Shown: positions 1-11,600 of the stretch, piece after piece
Layout: each line of letters starts with the position of its first letter
Numbering within the stretch: the stretch's first letter is position 1
Origin: Cystobasidiopsis lactophilus
Lineage: Eukaryota > Basidiomycota > Agaricostilbomycetes > Agaricostilbales > Chionosphaeraceae
Direction: 5' to 3'
NCBI GenBank assembly: GCA_001599975.1
Contig: BCIO01000004.1
Span: 189,828 to 253,827, forward strand
Length of the DNA: 64,000 nt
Translations under genes and position numbers: made by a program
The notes under the pieces: model-generated
The model's database searches: none
What the model saw: only the letters and a program-made list of their open reading frames with translations
Told to the model about the DNA's origin: nothing

Positions 1-1136
1 AGTCGACGTCCCAGTCGTGCAGTTTCAGCGGCACGTTGCCAATAGCATGGGCCAGATCGAACCCAACCACGCAGCCCTTATCTTCCGGTCAGGATAGACC
101 GATTATGAAGTCAAGGTCGAAGCCCACCTGCGCTCGAGCGGCCTTTGTGATTTGCTCCATCTCGAAGCACTGGCCCGAGTAGTACTGCACGCCACTGAAC
201 AGGACGACTGCAATCTCCTCGCCCTGATTTTTGATGCAGTCAATGATGTCCGACGTTCGAAGGGTGAACTCGCCCGGTCGCGGGCTTAGTGGAATGAGAG
301 CTTGACTGGGGTCGAGGCCATGAAGTTGCGCTTGCGAGGCAAAGGCATACTGGCAACGCCATCAACCTAAAGCATGACCATTGAAGGGATAGGAGGGATA
401 AACGTACGATGTCCGACGGGAAAGCTTTCTCTTCAAACAGGATCTTAAACCGCGTTTTGGTCGGCTTGTAAAAAGAAGACAGCAATGCGTGAATGTTGGC
501 GGTCAAAGTGCCCATACATGCCACTTCGGCTTGTTTTGAACCTATGTAGTGCCGATGAGCTACAATCAAGCGAGAAAGTCGGAAAGCGATCGCCTCACCG
601 ACCAAAGCTGCAAACGTTCTGAGCACGATGTCTCCAATCGACTTCCACGGTCTGGCATGTGGATGGTCAAAGTGCCCTAAAACACCTCTGATAGCCAGCT
701 TGAGAGGGAGGACTGTTAGAACCAGGGAGAGCATGCCCACTTTTCGGCCCATACAGCTAGCTCTTGGTTGACAAGACCGGGAGTACGCAGCGGCATTAGT
801 CCTAGCGAGTTACCAGAGAGATAGATGCACGGCTGTTCGGCTGTCAAAGGTGCCAGTCGGCGAGCATTGGCGAGGGTTCAAGCAAATAAACATCGAAAAG
901 CCGCCCTCACCTCCTTCGACGGCCGAGAATCCAACTGCTTTCCGAGAAGGGATGCTAAACTGATGTCGAAAGTTGGCCAACCCGTCCGCCTTGTCGAGGT
1001 AGGCTGAGAATCGAGCGTCAAAGATGGAAGGCGCATTGGAAGCCGTGAGGGCCTTCGCAAAGCTCGCTGGGCCACGGCGTCAGGCTCAGCACCTTGTCCG
1101 CAGCATGTCTAGCCTACGATCAAGCTGTTTGGCCAT
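1..1136 (-). CDS. BNA5: Kynureninase, partial (C-terminus lies outside the window)
   Basis: PLP-dependent hydrolase of the kynurenine pathway, cleaving kynurenine or 3-hydroxykynurenine to (hydroxy)anthranilate and alanine for NAD synthesis. Reading leftwards, the spliced protein shows [44 protein letters not shown] and [18 protein letters not shown], all diagnostic kynureninase blocks. The window ends before the PLP-lysine region. At least five short introns are needed. The start was chosen by splicing MAKQLDP at 1136 across a roughly 50 bp intron (GTAGGC to CCCAG) into [16 protein letters not shown], because the unspliced frame has a stop just upstream and no ATG. The gene is head-to-head with CFT2. 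Family assignment is firm; the first intron is inferred. Confidence 0.93.
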
Positions 1137-1202
1137 AGTGCGCTCGTCAACTCGAGAAAAGAGGTGGTTTACCTCTTTTCCTGCGTCTGCCACGAGCGCG
1201 CC
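1137..1202. promoter_or_regulatory. Shared bidirectional promoter, kynureninase/CFT2
   Basis: Only 66 bp separate the two inferred start codons, so both 5' leaders and the core promoters must lie in this interval or overlap the opposite gene. No TATA box is visible. The interval depends on the inferred first exon of kynureninase. Confidence 0.5.
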
Positions 1203-4200
1203 ATGTCGACCACTTTCAGGCCGCTTTTTGGTAGCGACGAGGCCACAACAGAGCCCTTTGCATTCCTGCTTGAAATAGGCGAGGCGAAAATCCTTTTGGA
1301 TTGCGGCTGCTTCGAAGGCGGCGCCAAAGCGACGGGTTCGTCAACAGACGTCTCCCCGCTTCAGGATGCCTACCTTGAGACTTTGAAAGAGTAAGACACA
1401 TCTGCGTGATCATTCCAAGTGGACCAGCAGGCTGAAAGCGGCACACAGACTCGCGCCGACGCTCACCCTGGTTTTACTGTCTGCGCCCCTCCCATCCTTC
1501 CTCGGCCTTTTGCCCTTCCTGGTCACCCACGCCAAGCTTTCTCCGACCTGTTCGATCTTTGCAACACCTCCGACCATCGCGTTGGGCACGCTCGCCCTCA
1601 AAGAATGGGCTGCGACCATGTGCATGGAAAAAGACCCGGGCTTCTCCTCAGCAACAGCAAGAGGCGGGCCAGAAGAGCTGGAAAGGGCCAAAGCTCCCGC
1701 ACCGTGGAAGTTCTCCCCAGCCATGCTGCAGCGGAGTCTGACAAGAGTGTCGAGCATTCGCTTCTCCTCGCCCATTCTCCTCACCGGCCGCAACGCACCT
1801 CTCACCCTCATCGCCAACCGCGCCGGCTTCACGTTAGGTGGCACTGTTTGGTCCATTCGTACGCCCACCAACGACGAGATCGTTTATGCGCCTGCGTGGA
1901 ATCACGTCCGTGAGCGCACTTTGGACGGCGCGACTCTGACCAACATCGGCATCACCGCCAAAACTAAAAAGGGCACCATCATCATGAACGCCGAAAACTC
2001 CTCTTATGTCGCTCCCAAGCTGTCCTCTCGGAAGGCAGCCCTCGTGGAGGCCATCACCTCAACTCTCAAGTCCGGCCACTCTGTCCTGCTGCCGTGCGAT
2101 GCCTCGGCGCGCGTGATCGAGCTCCTGGTCCTCCTGGATCAGCACTGGTCCTTCTCTGCCTTGGCTCAATTTCCTCTCTGCTTCGTTTCCCGGACGGCGG
2201 AAGAGCTCAAGCTGGCGCTGAAAAATGTGTACGAATTCTTTGGCACCAACATGCAGGCGAGCACCCGGCCTGGCCAAGAGCCCTCCTTCCACCTCAATCA
2301 TTTCCGCTTCTTTCCCACCGTCAACGACTTCAACGCTGCCTTCCCTTCTTTCGACAAGCCGAAGTGCGTGATCAGCGTGCCCTCCACGCTGAACTACGGC
2401 TACAGCCGTACCATTTTCAACGAATTCGCGGTCGACTCGGGCAACCTTCTGATACTCACACAGCCGTTGCAAAGCGGAACTCTGGCAGAAGTGTTGGGGA
2501 AGAAGTGGGCGGACGCGCAGCCGGATCGCACAGGCGCAACGACGGATGCCGGCAAGATTGGCGCACCCGTGCCACTCAACGGCGAGCAGGTCTTCCTCGA
2601 GGTGTGTGGCCTCTACCAGGGCCCGACGTTCGTGCCCTTCTGACGCTTCGGCTCCAGATGAACGGCAAGCAGAATCTTGAGGGCGAAGAGTTGGAGGCGT
2701 TTCAAGCCCAGCAGCTGGAGGAGTCGCAGCAAAAAGCGAAAGAGAAAGCCTTGCAGGATCGCACGCGGCGACTGGCAGCTGCGGCCGATGAGGGCGATTC
2801 GTCGTCTGACTCTGGGGAAGAGTCAGAAGGTGACGACCAGATGGACGTGGACTTTGCGGAGCCACGAGCAAAGCGATCAGCGCTTGCAGACGCAGAGACC
2901 GGCACTGGTGGCATCCCGGAGCCCTCCTTTGGCGGATATGGCTATTCCGACGAGTTCGTCGACACAGGCGCTGCCCAGCAAGGCGACTTTGACTTTTACG
3001 TTCGCGGTCAAGTGGCGAAACGACCCGAGTTCACTCTATCCATGACCAGAGAAGATGGCACCGTCTACATTCCCAGTCTCAGAGAACAAGCGCGGCTGCG
3101 TCTTTTCCCGTTCGTCGAGAAGAGGCGTAAAGTCGATGCTTACGGAGAGATCATTGATGTGGCTGGGTGGCTTTCAAGAGGCAAGGCGGAAGAGACGAAT
3201 CGGGCACTTGCAGCAGAGAGCGCGTTGGGCAAGCGAAAGCGAGATGATGCGCCGGCAAAGGTGAGCCCATTCCCCCCATCGCGATATCGACTCCCTGAGA
3301 CAGTTTGCAGGAACGCGAAATGCCACACAAATATGTTACCAAATCTGTGGAAGTCATCCTCAACTGTTCTTGCTTCTGCGTCGATCTCTCTGGCAAGACC
3401 GACGGACAGGCCATCAAGCAGCTTTTGCCGCATTTGAATCCCAAAAAGCTGGTTAGTTCTTTCGATGCGTGTGCAGTCTATTTCCACTTACATCAACTTC
3501 AGGTCTTGGTGGGAGGCGATGCGCCAAATCGGGAAGACCTCAAGCAAGCGTGCCTCACCAGCGAAAACATGACAAAGGACATCTTCACTCCCGTCAACGA
3601 CGAATTAGCTACCGTCGGCGACGAGATCGACAGCTTCTCGCTTCGTTTGGACGACGAGTCGATGCCGTCCCTCCGCATGCGGCGCATCGAAAATTACGAT
3701 ATTGTCCGCTTGGAAGGCGCCATCAGTGTTCCAGATGTGTCTTCCATTCCTGTCGTCTCGGCAAGGCCAAGTGCAACCTCAACATTGCTAGTCGACCGGT
3801 CTCGGCTGCTGTCGGCCTTCAAGTCGCTTTCGCCGTCGCCGCCGCCCGATGCGAAGCCGACCAAGCTGCCCCCGCTCGCTCCCACTCTCTTCATCGGCGA
3901 TATCAGACTGGCCCTTCTCAAAGCTCGTTTGCTGGCGCTCAACATCCCATCCAGTTATGCCGGCGAAGGCATCTTGGTTTGTGGACCCGCACCCTCCAGC
4001 AAGGCCGCTGCCAGCAAGGCGTCAAAAGACCCCAAGGCTCGACTAACAAGCAAGAGCCGGACTTCTTCGACACCGGATTTGGGTGATGCGGATACCAGCG
4101 GTGGCAAAGTCGCCGTTCGGAAGGACGCGAGCGGGACATTGCTGCTGGAAGGCCAGCCGGGCGAGACGTTTTTGGCGGTCAGGAGTCTTGTCTACGCTAT

Positions 4201-4219
4201 GCACGCTTCTGCCGAGTGA
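1203..4219 (+). CDS. CFT2: Cleavage and polyadenylation specificity factor subunit 2 (CPSF100/Cft2)
   Basis: Pre-mRNA 3'-end processing factor of the metallo-beta-lactamase/beta-CASP family; it is the inactive partner of the CPSF73 nuclease. The N-terminus (MSTTFRPLFGSDE, then ILLDCG) matches the family start. After the first intron come LLPFLVTHAKLSPTC, the beta-CASP region (TLGGTVWSI, VLLPCDASARVIELL, KCVISVPSTLNYGYS), MNGKQNLEGEELEAF, an acidic Ser/Asp linker and KRSALADA. The C-terminal domain holds KYVTKSVEVILNCSC, LTSENMTKDIFTP and the final SLVYAMHASAE. About five small introns: 5' sites near 1391, 2604, 3258 and 3450 restore family continuity. The active-site HxHxDH motif of CPSF73 is absent, as expected for CPSF100. 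Length is about 900 residues, normal for fungi. Confidence 0.93.
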
Positions 4220-4354
4220 AATGTGCCACTGCTTCCAACGACATCATGGCACCCAAATGCGGCGATCATTTGGCAGGAGCTTATTTGCTTCTTTTATGGA
4301 CGATGAACTGGCCTCCTCGGCCCCTTAGAGCTGCTGTTGACTACTGGTATATTG

Positions 4355-6510
4355 ATGTCTTCTTCTAAATATCGCCACATCACGCCGGCCGACCTGCCTC
4401 CTGGTGCTGACTGGGGAGCCTTCCTGTCAGCTTGTTTCGCTGAGCTGGGCGAACACGGCACTATCTTTCTGGAGCCTGGGCACTACCCTCTCACTGCTGG
4501 CCCAGTCCAGCTCTCAAATCATTTCCAAGAGCTCGCGACATGCGGATATCCGAAAGATGAGGGTCAAGCCACCCTGCTCACTGTTGGAGCTCGCGCAGAC
4601 GCTCTGGTGGCCACTTTTCTCAGTGGCATCCGTATCCGCAACCTGACTTTTGATGGTCGAGAGCAAGAGTATGGGCGTTCCACGCATTCGGAGCCGATGG
4701 TGATGCTGGGAGGAACTGGCTCGGAGAATGCCTGCGTTCAGGACTGCGTCTTCAGAGACACTCGGGGCTGGGTCAGTAATACGTCCATTGCCTTCAGCAA
4801 CTGTGTCTGAATGCATACGCCAGACATCGTGCCATGTGTTCGACCACGCCGTGGGCACCAGAATCATCTCCAACAAGATCTTCAGATCCGGCCGTCCAGC
4901 ACCGGCAGGCCCTTGGGCAGATGGCTTCTCGATTGCATGCCGAGACGGATTTGTGGCTGGAAACTACATTGAAGATGCCACGGATGGGGCCATTGTTTTG
5001 TTTTGCGCACCGGGAACTGTGGTGGCCGGCAACACGATTGTGGCTCGCACGCGGAATCTATTGGGCGCCATCAACCTTGTTGACTCTGGTCCGTTCGACG
5101 GTGACTACGGCAAGACGCGAGTCATTGGCAATTCGATCACATCGGACGGCGCGTACATCAAGCTGGGCATAGGGTCAGCCCGAGTTCGTTTCGCATGATT
5201 CCGAACCCAATCTGATGCACATATCAGCATCGGACCGTTGTGTTGGGGTGACATTGCCGAGATTGGAGCGCGCGGGGGCTCTGTTGAAAACAAGTCGGTG
5301 GCGGTTTCGTCTGACGCCCGAAATTCGTAGCCGCTGAGCCCTTCCGCCTGCAGTCATTTGGTTTCTGGCCAGTTTGGCTATGGCTTTGCGATTGCTGGAG
5401 CGGCTTCTTTCACAGTGTGTGATCTCTCCTTGAACACGTACTTACGGCAACTTACTCAGGGCACATTGCAGGTCAAGGACAACTACATCTCGGACAAAGT
5501 CTCATTTGAAGGCACTACTGCTGCCTTTCCATGGAACCCGGCCCCCAATCCTTTCCTCCGACACGCCAATCCGGCTTTTGTGTTGTCCTCGTCTCTGCAA
5601 GCGGAGTTCACGACTGCCCCATTTGCCTGTCTGATTGGAATCGAGCCTGGACAATCACCGCAGTACTCTTACTTCCCTGACGGCTTCGATCTCGATTCAA
5701 AGGGCCGAAGTGAAATTGCGCTGTTGGGCGTCAGCCTCAAGCTGCTCTCCGACGGCAGCCTCGTCATCGCCAATGACAAAGGCAAGACTCTTTGGTCTAC
5801 TCCATCTGCGTCAGCTGGGTGCAAGCACGCGAGCGCTACCTTCTCGTCGGGCGGCCATCTTCGAATTGTCGACAGGTCAACCAATTCTCTCATTTGGGAC
5901 CCGCTCAAGTTGCTCCCCAAGCTCGATCTGAAGCTACCGCTATCCAATTTCAGGCTGCCTCGCATGATCTTACAGAACCAGCAACCCTTTCTGTCCATCT
6001 ACACCGACACCGACTGCCTGCTCTACTCCACCTCGTACACTTTCAAGCTGGACTGGAATTTGGAAGCCGGCCGCTTCATCTGTATTCCTCCAAGTCCCAC
6101 TCCGCAAGCACCAGGGGCTCCCGTTGTCGACTGGGCCTCGAGGCCTGGCGCTTCCATCTGCACCTTCCTATATCTCGACCCCAACTCCTCCGAGCTTATC
6201 CTGCACACCTCGTCCCACCCAAACATCATCGAGCACGAGATTTGGCGCTCCCCAAATTGGCAGCTCTTGAGTGGTTCGGCAGCCAAAGCTGTGCTGCAAG
6301 GGTAAGCTCCATTTTTGCCACCTGCCTCGGCCGGTCTTTTGCTCAAATAGACGTTGCCGCAGCGATGGAAATCTAGTCATCTACTCAGACGGACAGGCGA
6401 CCTGGGCCAGCGGGACAGTAGGCCAAGGCGCCACCCAGCTGAAGATCGACACCAGCGGGCTCCAGCTGCTCGACGCTGCCTCAAAGGTCGTCTGGGGCAC
6501 CTCGGGATGA
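4355..6510 (+). CDS. Parallel beta-helix protein with C-terminal bulb-type lectin repeats
   Basis: Not assigned to a named gene. The first half reads like a right-handed beta-helix (pectate-lyase fold): FLEPGHYPL, IRIRNLTFDG, NACVQDCVFRDT, NKIFRSG, GNYIEDATDGAIVLF, GNTIVA, VIGNSIT, VKDNYISD, spaced at about 22-25 residues. The second half has bulb (D-mannose) lectin-type strands: LLSDGSLVIANDKGKTLWS and, after an intron near 6303, SDGNLVIYSDGQATW and LQLLDAASKVVWG. ATG 4355 (MSSSKYRHITPADL) is preferred over upstream non-ATG codons. No signal peptide is visible, which is odd for a presumed polysaccharide-binding protein. Exon joins around 4790, 5175-5230 and 5325-5460 are not fully resolved. 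Role inferred as carbohydrate binding or modification. Confidence 0.7.
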
Positions 6511-6870
6511 GGAAGAGGGAGAGGACTGCAAAAGGTGGCTTTTACAACATGGCAAAGAAGATTGGGATTCTAAAGAGAAGAGAGGCTTTTGTTGGTTTTG
6601 AAAAGAGGAGACAAGACACCCTTGAGAGAGAAGCACTTCCCATAGCTACGAGGAGAACAGACGAGCAATTATTACAACTTTGGTCGAGTAGGAAAGAGAG
6701 GAAGACCGTCGAGGAAGAGGGGAGGTGTCCATCGTGTCTCTTGCCACTGGCCAAATGAGAGCTGAGTTTGGAGGAGATAAGACCCCGCTGCCGGAAAACG
6801 ATCTATTTCGCTTTGCTGCTTTGCTTGGTTGGAAAGAAAGGGATTGGGGAGGGAGGGGGTTTGAGGTTGC

Positions 6871-8502
6871 TTAGGTCGACTTGCGAGTCTTGCGGGTCGA
6901 CGCAGGAACCGAGCGGTCCTTCGGGGCGGCGCGGGCGGCCTTCTTGGGCTCGGCAGCCTTCTTGGGGGTGGTGGTCTTTTTGGCCGCTGGGGCTTTGGTG
7001 GCCTGTGATGGGAAGACGGAGGAAGTCAGCAGCTGCCTCGAAGGACACTTCCATCATCGACCTCACCTTCTTGGCGGGCTCCTTCTATCAGGCGAGATGT
7101 GCATCAGTGACAGCAGCTGTGCAGAGTGGGCAAGACTCTCACCTTGGCAGCTGGGGCCTTCTTGGCAGGGGCAGCCTTCTGTTGATGGCGATGGATATCA
7201 GCAAAGCGCCTCAGCAGTAAGACATCGCATCACGGACCTTAGGAGCAGCAGCCTGTGCGACAGACAGCATATGAACAAGAGAAAGGGCACGAGAGAGGCA
7301 AGCAAGGCTAACCTTCTTGGCGGGAGCCTCCTTTGCGGCGGCGGCGGGCTTCTTGGCGGGAGCCTTCTGCTGCGACCCGTCAAGGTTCACATCCCTCTCC
7401 GATGACAGTGGCACATATCACATACCTTGGCAGCAGTCTGCGAAAAAAGCAATGCAAGAATGAGAACGTGGCGCCTGATTTAGACGGGAACGCGGTCCTC
7501 ACCTTCTTCAAAGGTGCCTTCTTGACGGCCTTCTCAGCCTTGGCAGCGTTAGCAGAAGCGCGAGCGGTGGTGGGCTTCGGCTTCTTCTCGGGCTCGTTCT
7601 GGGTAGTGGAGGAGGTGGTGAGCAAGTTTTGCCAAATTGGGAAGGCGCGCGAAAAACGGCCTCACCTCCTTGTTGGCCTTGGCGAGCTTGACGCGGCCGG
7701 AAGCGCCCTTGGGCAGCTCGAACTTGCCGCTCTCGACGCCCTTCTTGATGGCGGCAGAGATGGCCGCGCTCGACTTGGTGTCACTGAGACACCACGAAAG
7801 TCAGTCTCCACAACGGCGACGACGACGAAAGCGGGCGACTCACTCGGCGATCTTGAAGTTGATTTGCAAGTACCTGGTAGTGACAGAGTGCAAAGCAGCA
7901 GTCAGCGAGGTGTCCGAGAGCAGGGGGGTTGGGCATGGAAGTCGAGAATTCCAGAAAAGCGGGACCGACGCCACCCAACTTCGAGCTGTCAGAGGCGTCG
8001 TCTTGTGCGTTGGCGACCGGGCTTGCCAATGGCGCGGTCAAGGTGCATCCTGGCATGCGGGCACACCGGTCGGGAGAGCGAGCGAGGGGGAGGGGCAGGC
8101 AGCAGAGGGGCGGGAAGGCAGGAGGAACAAAGTCCGGACGCGGGAAGGGTCAAACGAGCTCGGCGGACTCACTTCTTGATGTGGGGGCGGCTGGAGCCAG
8201 TCTTGAGGCCATCCTCGTCGTTGATGATGGCTTGCTGATCGATGGCAAGCGCAGGGGGAGGAGCGAGGGCAGGTCAGATGCGCATGAGTGACAGCTGTCA
8301 AACGGCCGCTCACCTCGATCATGTCCGCGTAAGTGCCATGGGCAGACTTGGCGCTGGCCTTCTTGGGAGCAGCTTTGGGCTTGTCCTCGGCGGGCTTGTC
8401 AGCCTTGACGGGGGCCGCCTTCTTGGAAGCGGGCGCCTTTGCCTTGGACGCGGGTTTGGCGCTCTTGGACGCGGGCTTCGACTTGGAGTTGGGGGCGGAC
8501 AT
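6871..8502 (-). CDS. Linker histone H1
   Basis: Nucleosome-linker histone. The protein starts MSAPNSKSKPASKSAKPASK, a Lys/Ala/Pro/Ser tail, then the winged-helix H1/H5 globular domain assembled over several exons: GTYADMIE, AIINDEDGLKTGSSRPHIKK, YLQINFKIAE, SAAISAAIKKGVESGKFELP and KGASGRVKLAK. A long basic C-terminal tail follows with repeated PAKK, APKK and TPKK blocks, ending RKTRKST. The body is cut by about seven small introns, several inside the low-complexity tail, so the exact tail length is uncertain. The start at 8502 is the first ATG in frame. Single H1 genes with intron-split tails are usual in basidiomycetes. Confidence 0.9.
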
Positions 8503-8661
8503 GGTGTGCTAAGCTGTTGGCGTGCTGGCGAGGGTAAAGGGCAGGGCAGGCGAGGGCGAGAAGAACGTCGTGGAAGCGGAAAACAACAAGCTGAGCGCGC
8601 TCCCTCAGTGCGCTTCTGGGCTTCGCCGGCAAAGTGATGGGATTTGAGAGCAAATTAGATT

Positions 8662-11600
8662 TCAAAGCGACCGCTTGACGGCCTCAATCTGTTCTATGGC
8701 ATGCTTGTTGACGTAGGCTGGCAGGGAGAGCAACATCAGAAGGCCGTTCGTCGAGACCGCAAAGGTAAACACAGCTTACTGAGCCAGTATGGGTTCTGAG
8801 TCTGGCCCGTGGTGTCTTGGAAAACCTCCGAAGCAGGTATATCAGTGACCTGTGCAGGCATTGGGCGCCAATCAGACCGGGGATCGAGAGCTAATGGAGG
8901 CACACACGCACCTGCTGGTCGTTGAACTTGAGCCACCGGTCAGCCTGGTGCGGCAGCGCCCGTTGGTGCAGCCAATAATGTCCAAAGTTAGCCTCTCCTG
9001 TAGGAGGGATGTCAGCTCCAGACCCGAGGACAAAGGTCAAACTTCCCGCACCTCGATGCATAAACACGCTGACCAGCTCGTACTCGGCCAAGCTCGAATC
9101 CTCCCAAATCTGCTCCATCGACAGACGCAGCTGGTCAATCTTGGCTTTGACCAGTGCCCTTTCGTCCTCCACATGCTTGGCTTCGAAGGCCAATTCGGAC
9201 TTCATGGAATAGGTCTCGTCATTCCGGTCTTTGGCCAGCACCTCGGTGAACGCGCCGATGTCCTGCATCACGCTCGCAATGTTCTTGGTCTGTGTGTGAC
9301 GAAAGGGACTTGAGAAAGAGTGCAGGCTTTTGTTGGGAATTCCGAAAACACACCTCAGGATCGTGAAGTTGGTCAAACCGCTCGCGCGCCTCCTTGAGCT
9401 GCTGCCTGCACTCTTCCGTGTCCGCTAGTCGTTTCTTGCCTGCCTCATCGTCGTCCGGTACCGAAAAATAGCGGTCCATTTTGAGCTGCTGTTGGAAAGC
9501 CATGAAGGCGTTCGACTTGAACACGCGCGACGTCTTTCGGTCGAATTGGACCCGCTGTCCATCAAGCAGCCTGGTCAGACAAAATAAAAGTCTAGCGGAA
9601 GACCGCATTGCGCACCTGGAGTTGGATCTGAAGGATGGGCGGCGCGTGTTGGAGCACCAATTTCCGCCGCGCCTTGAGGCCGCCGATCTCGACCTCCTGC
9701 CCTTCAAACGCCGCGTCCAGCCCGTCGTACAGGTCCCGCCCTTCCTCGGCCACGTCCACGAGTAGGTAAGAGAACGACTCTTCCTTGACTCGCTCCGTCT
9801 TATCCTCGAAGGAGAGCGCTTGCGACGTCCGCCCGTAGAACAAGCTGTGCGGGCACTCGATGAGTTCGCTACTTCCTGAGTTGGACTTCAACCGGTACGC
9901 ACTCTTGGACAACGCTGGCGGTGTGGTATTGCTCCTGCATCTTGTGTGGGTCGAGCGCGGCCTCGATTTGGAACATGACATTGTCCATGCACTCGGACAC
10001 GTCGTGCTGCCGACCAAACATCATCTCTCCACCGCTACCAAGGGACACGCTTTGAGCTCGGGCGCTGCCGTGACGCTTTCGGGGCGGCAAGGCGGGCGGC
10101 CCGATTGCTGGCGCTGGGCCAATTACGGTGACGCCGTCCGGAAGCTCCATGGCGATCAGATCGGACTTAGGTGAGGTAACTGTCGAAGGAACAGGTACGA
10201 CTGAGCACTGCACGTCGTCCATGGCCTCGGGCGAGGGCATGGCGGGGACCATAACGTAGTCCGCGTCCGCTACTGGGGCAGACTCAGCATGCTCGATCTG
10301 AATGTCTGCGGCCTGGTCGAGGTGGTCGTTAGTGCGCTTGCCCAAGATGGAGGAAGCAGAAGCTGGCGAGTCAGCCTGAAAAACGAGTGGCGGTGGGCTT
10401 GTGGCATCGATTGGCGGCAGAGGGGTGTCGATGTCCATGTCGGTGGCCGCGACCTCACCCGCTTCTTTGGCCTCGGCTTTGGGGTCTTCTGGGATGGTTG
10501 ATTCTTTGGCCGCCGCCTTCTTCGCTTTGTCTTCATCCTCGTCTTGCGAGGTAACGAGAGCCAGATAGGCCAGCTGGCGCTCAGGCGCAATGGACGCCGA
10601 GTCGGCGTGGATGAGATTGTTGAAAAGCGTGGCAAGCAGTCCGACGACTGTACATCAGATCCGGTCAAAGGGTGCAGCGCGTTCCAGTCGAGGAAGACCC
10701 ACATTCACGGGACCGCTTGACTTCGTGGCCACTGACGAGGCGTCCACCAACACGCTTTTCATCCACTGAAGAATCATCGGCTTCAATGAGGGAGCTCGAT
10801 TGAAGGATGACGTCGCGAAGGGCCCGGATGGTAAAAAAGTACTGCAAACATGACTCGGACACATGCTTCGAGGCGGTCGCGGAGCGGGCAGCTTACCTGC
10901 AGCAAGGAGTTGAGGTAGCAAGTGTTGCCGATGCTGCACGGATGAGATCACAGAATGAGACAGGAACTTCATTTGAACAGACGAAGTCCTACTTTTGTAA
11001 TCCCACTGGCCGGTCCGCAGAGACAGGCTGTATTTCCTGGCCCCATCCTTCTGCATTGGATACTGATAGATAAAACAGTGAGCTAGTGTACACCACAGAC
11101 TCGTAGTGGTGCAGGGGACGAACCGATTTCGCCCGTGTCATTGAACAGTCGAATCTGCTTAGAGTGCCGTTCGTCCGCGATCACAGTCAGCGCCTCCTTA
11201 AACTCGCTCTTCCGGAGCGGTGCGTCTGCCATCTGTGAGACATCGTCACCACGTATTCTCCTGGAAAGCATGCACACAAGAGTTACTCACGTAAACGCTG
11301 GCAGTGCCACAAATCAAGTCGTCCGGCGAATCCTTAGTGGCGTCAAACAGCCTGTACGCCTTTTCGAGTGTCATCTTCGGCTTGTCGATGATCATGATGT
11401 CGCTGTTGTTGTCTTCGGCTGATTGAGCGATGGCCTTGAGGAAGTCGGATTTGCGAGCGTAAGCGATGAGCTTGAGGGCCTGCTTCGCCGTAGCCCGGTC
11501 GGAAGACTGGACGAGCGAGTCCAATTTGCGGGTGAAGGCCTCGCTGATCATCTCTTCTGGCATCTCCGCCATAGGGACAGAAGACCGTCCTTCCACCGAC

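Noticed and set aside
2059-2871. 270-codon minus-strand frame
   Set aside because: Lies antisense to the conserved beta-CASP exons of CFT2; composition is a shadow of the coding strand.
7333-8238. 301-codon plus-strand frame
   Set aside because: Antisense to the low-complexity histone H1 tail and introns; no motif.
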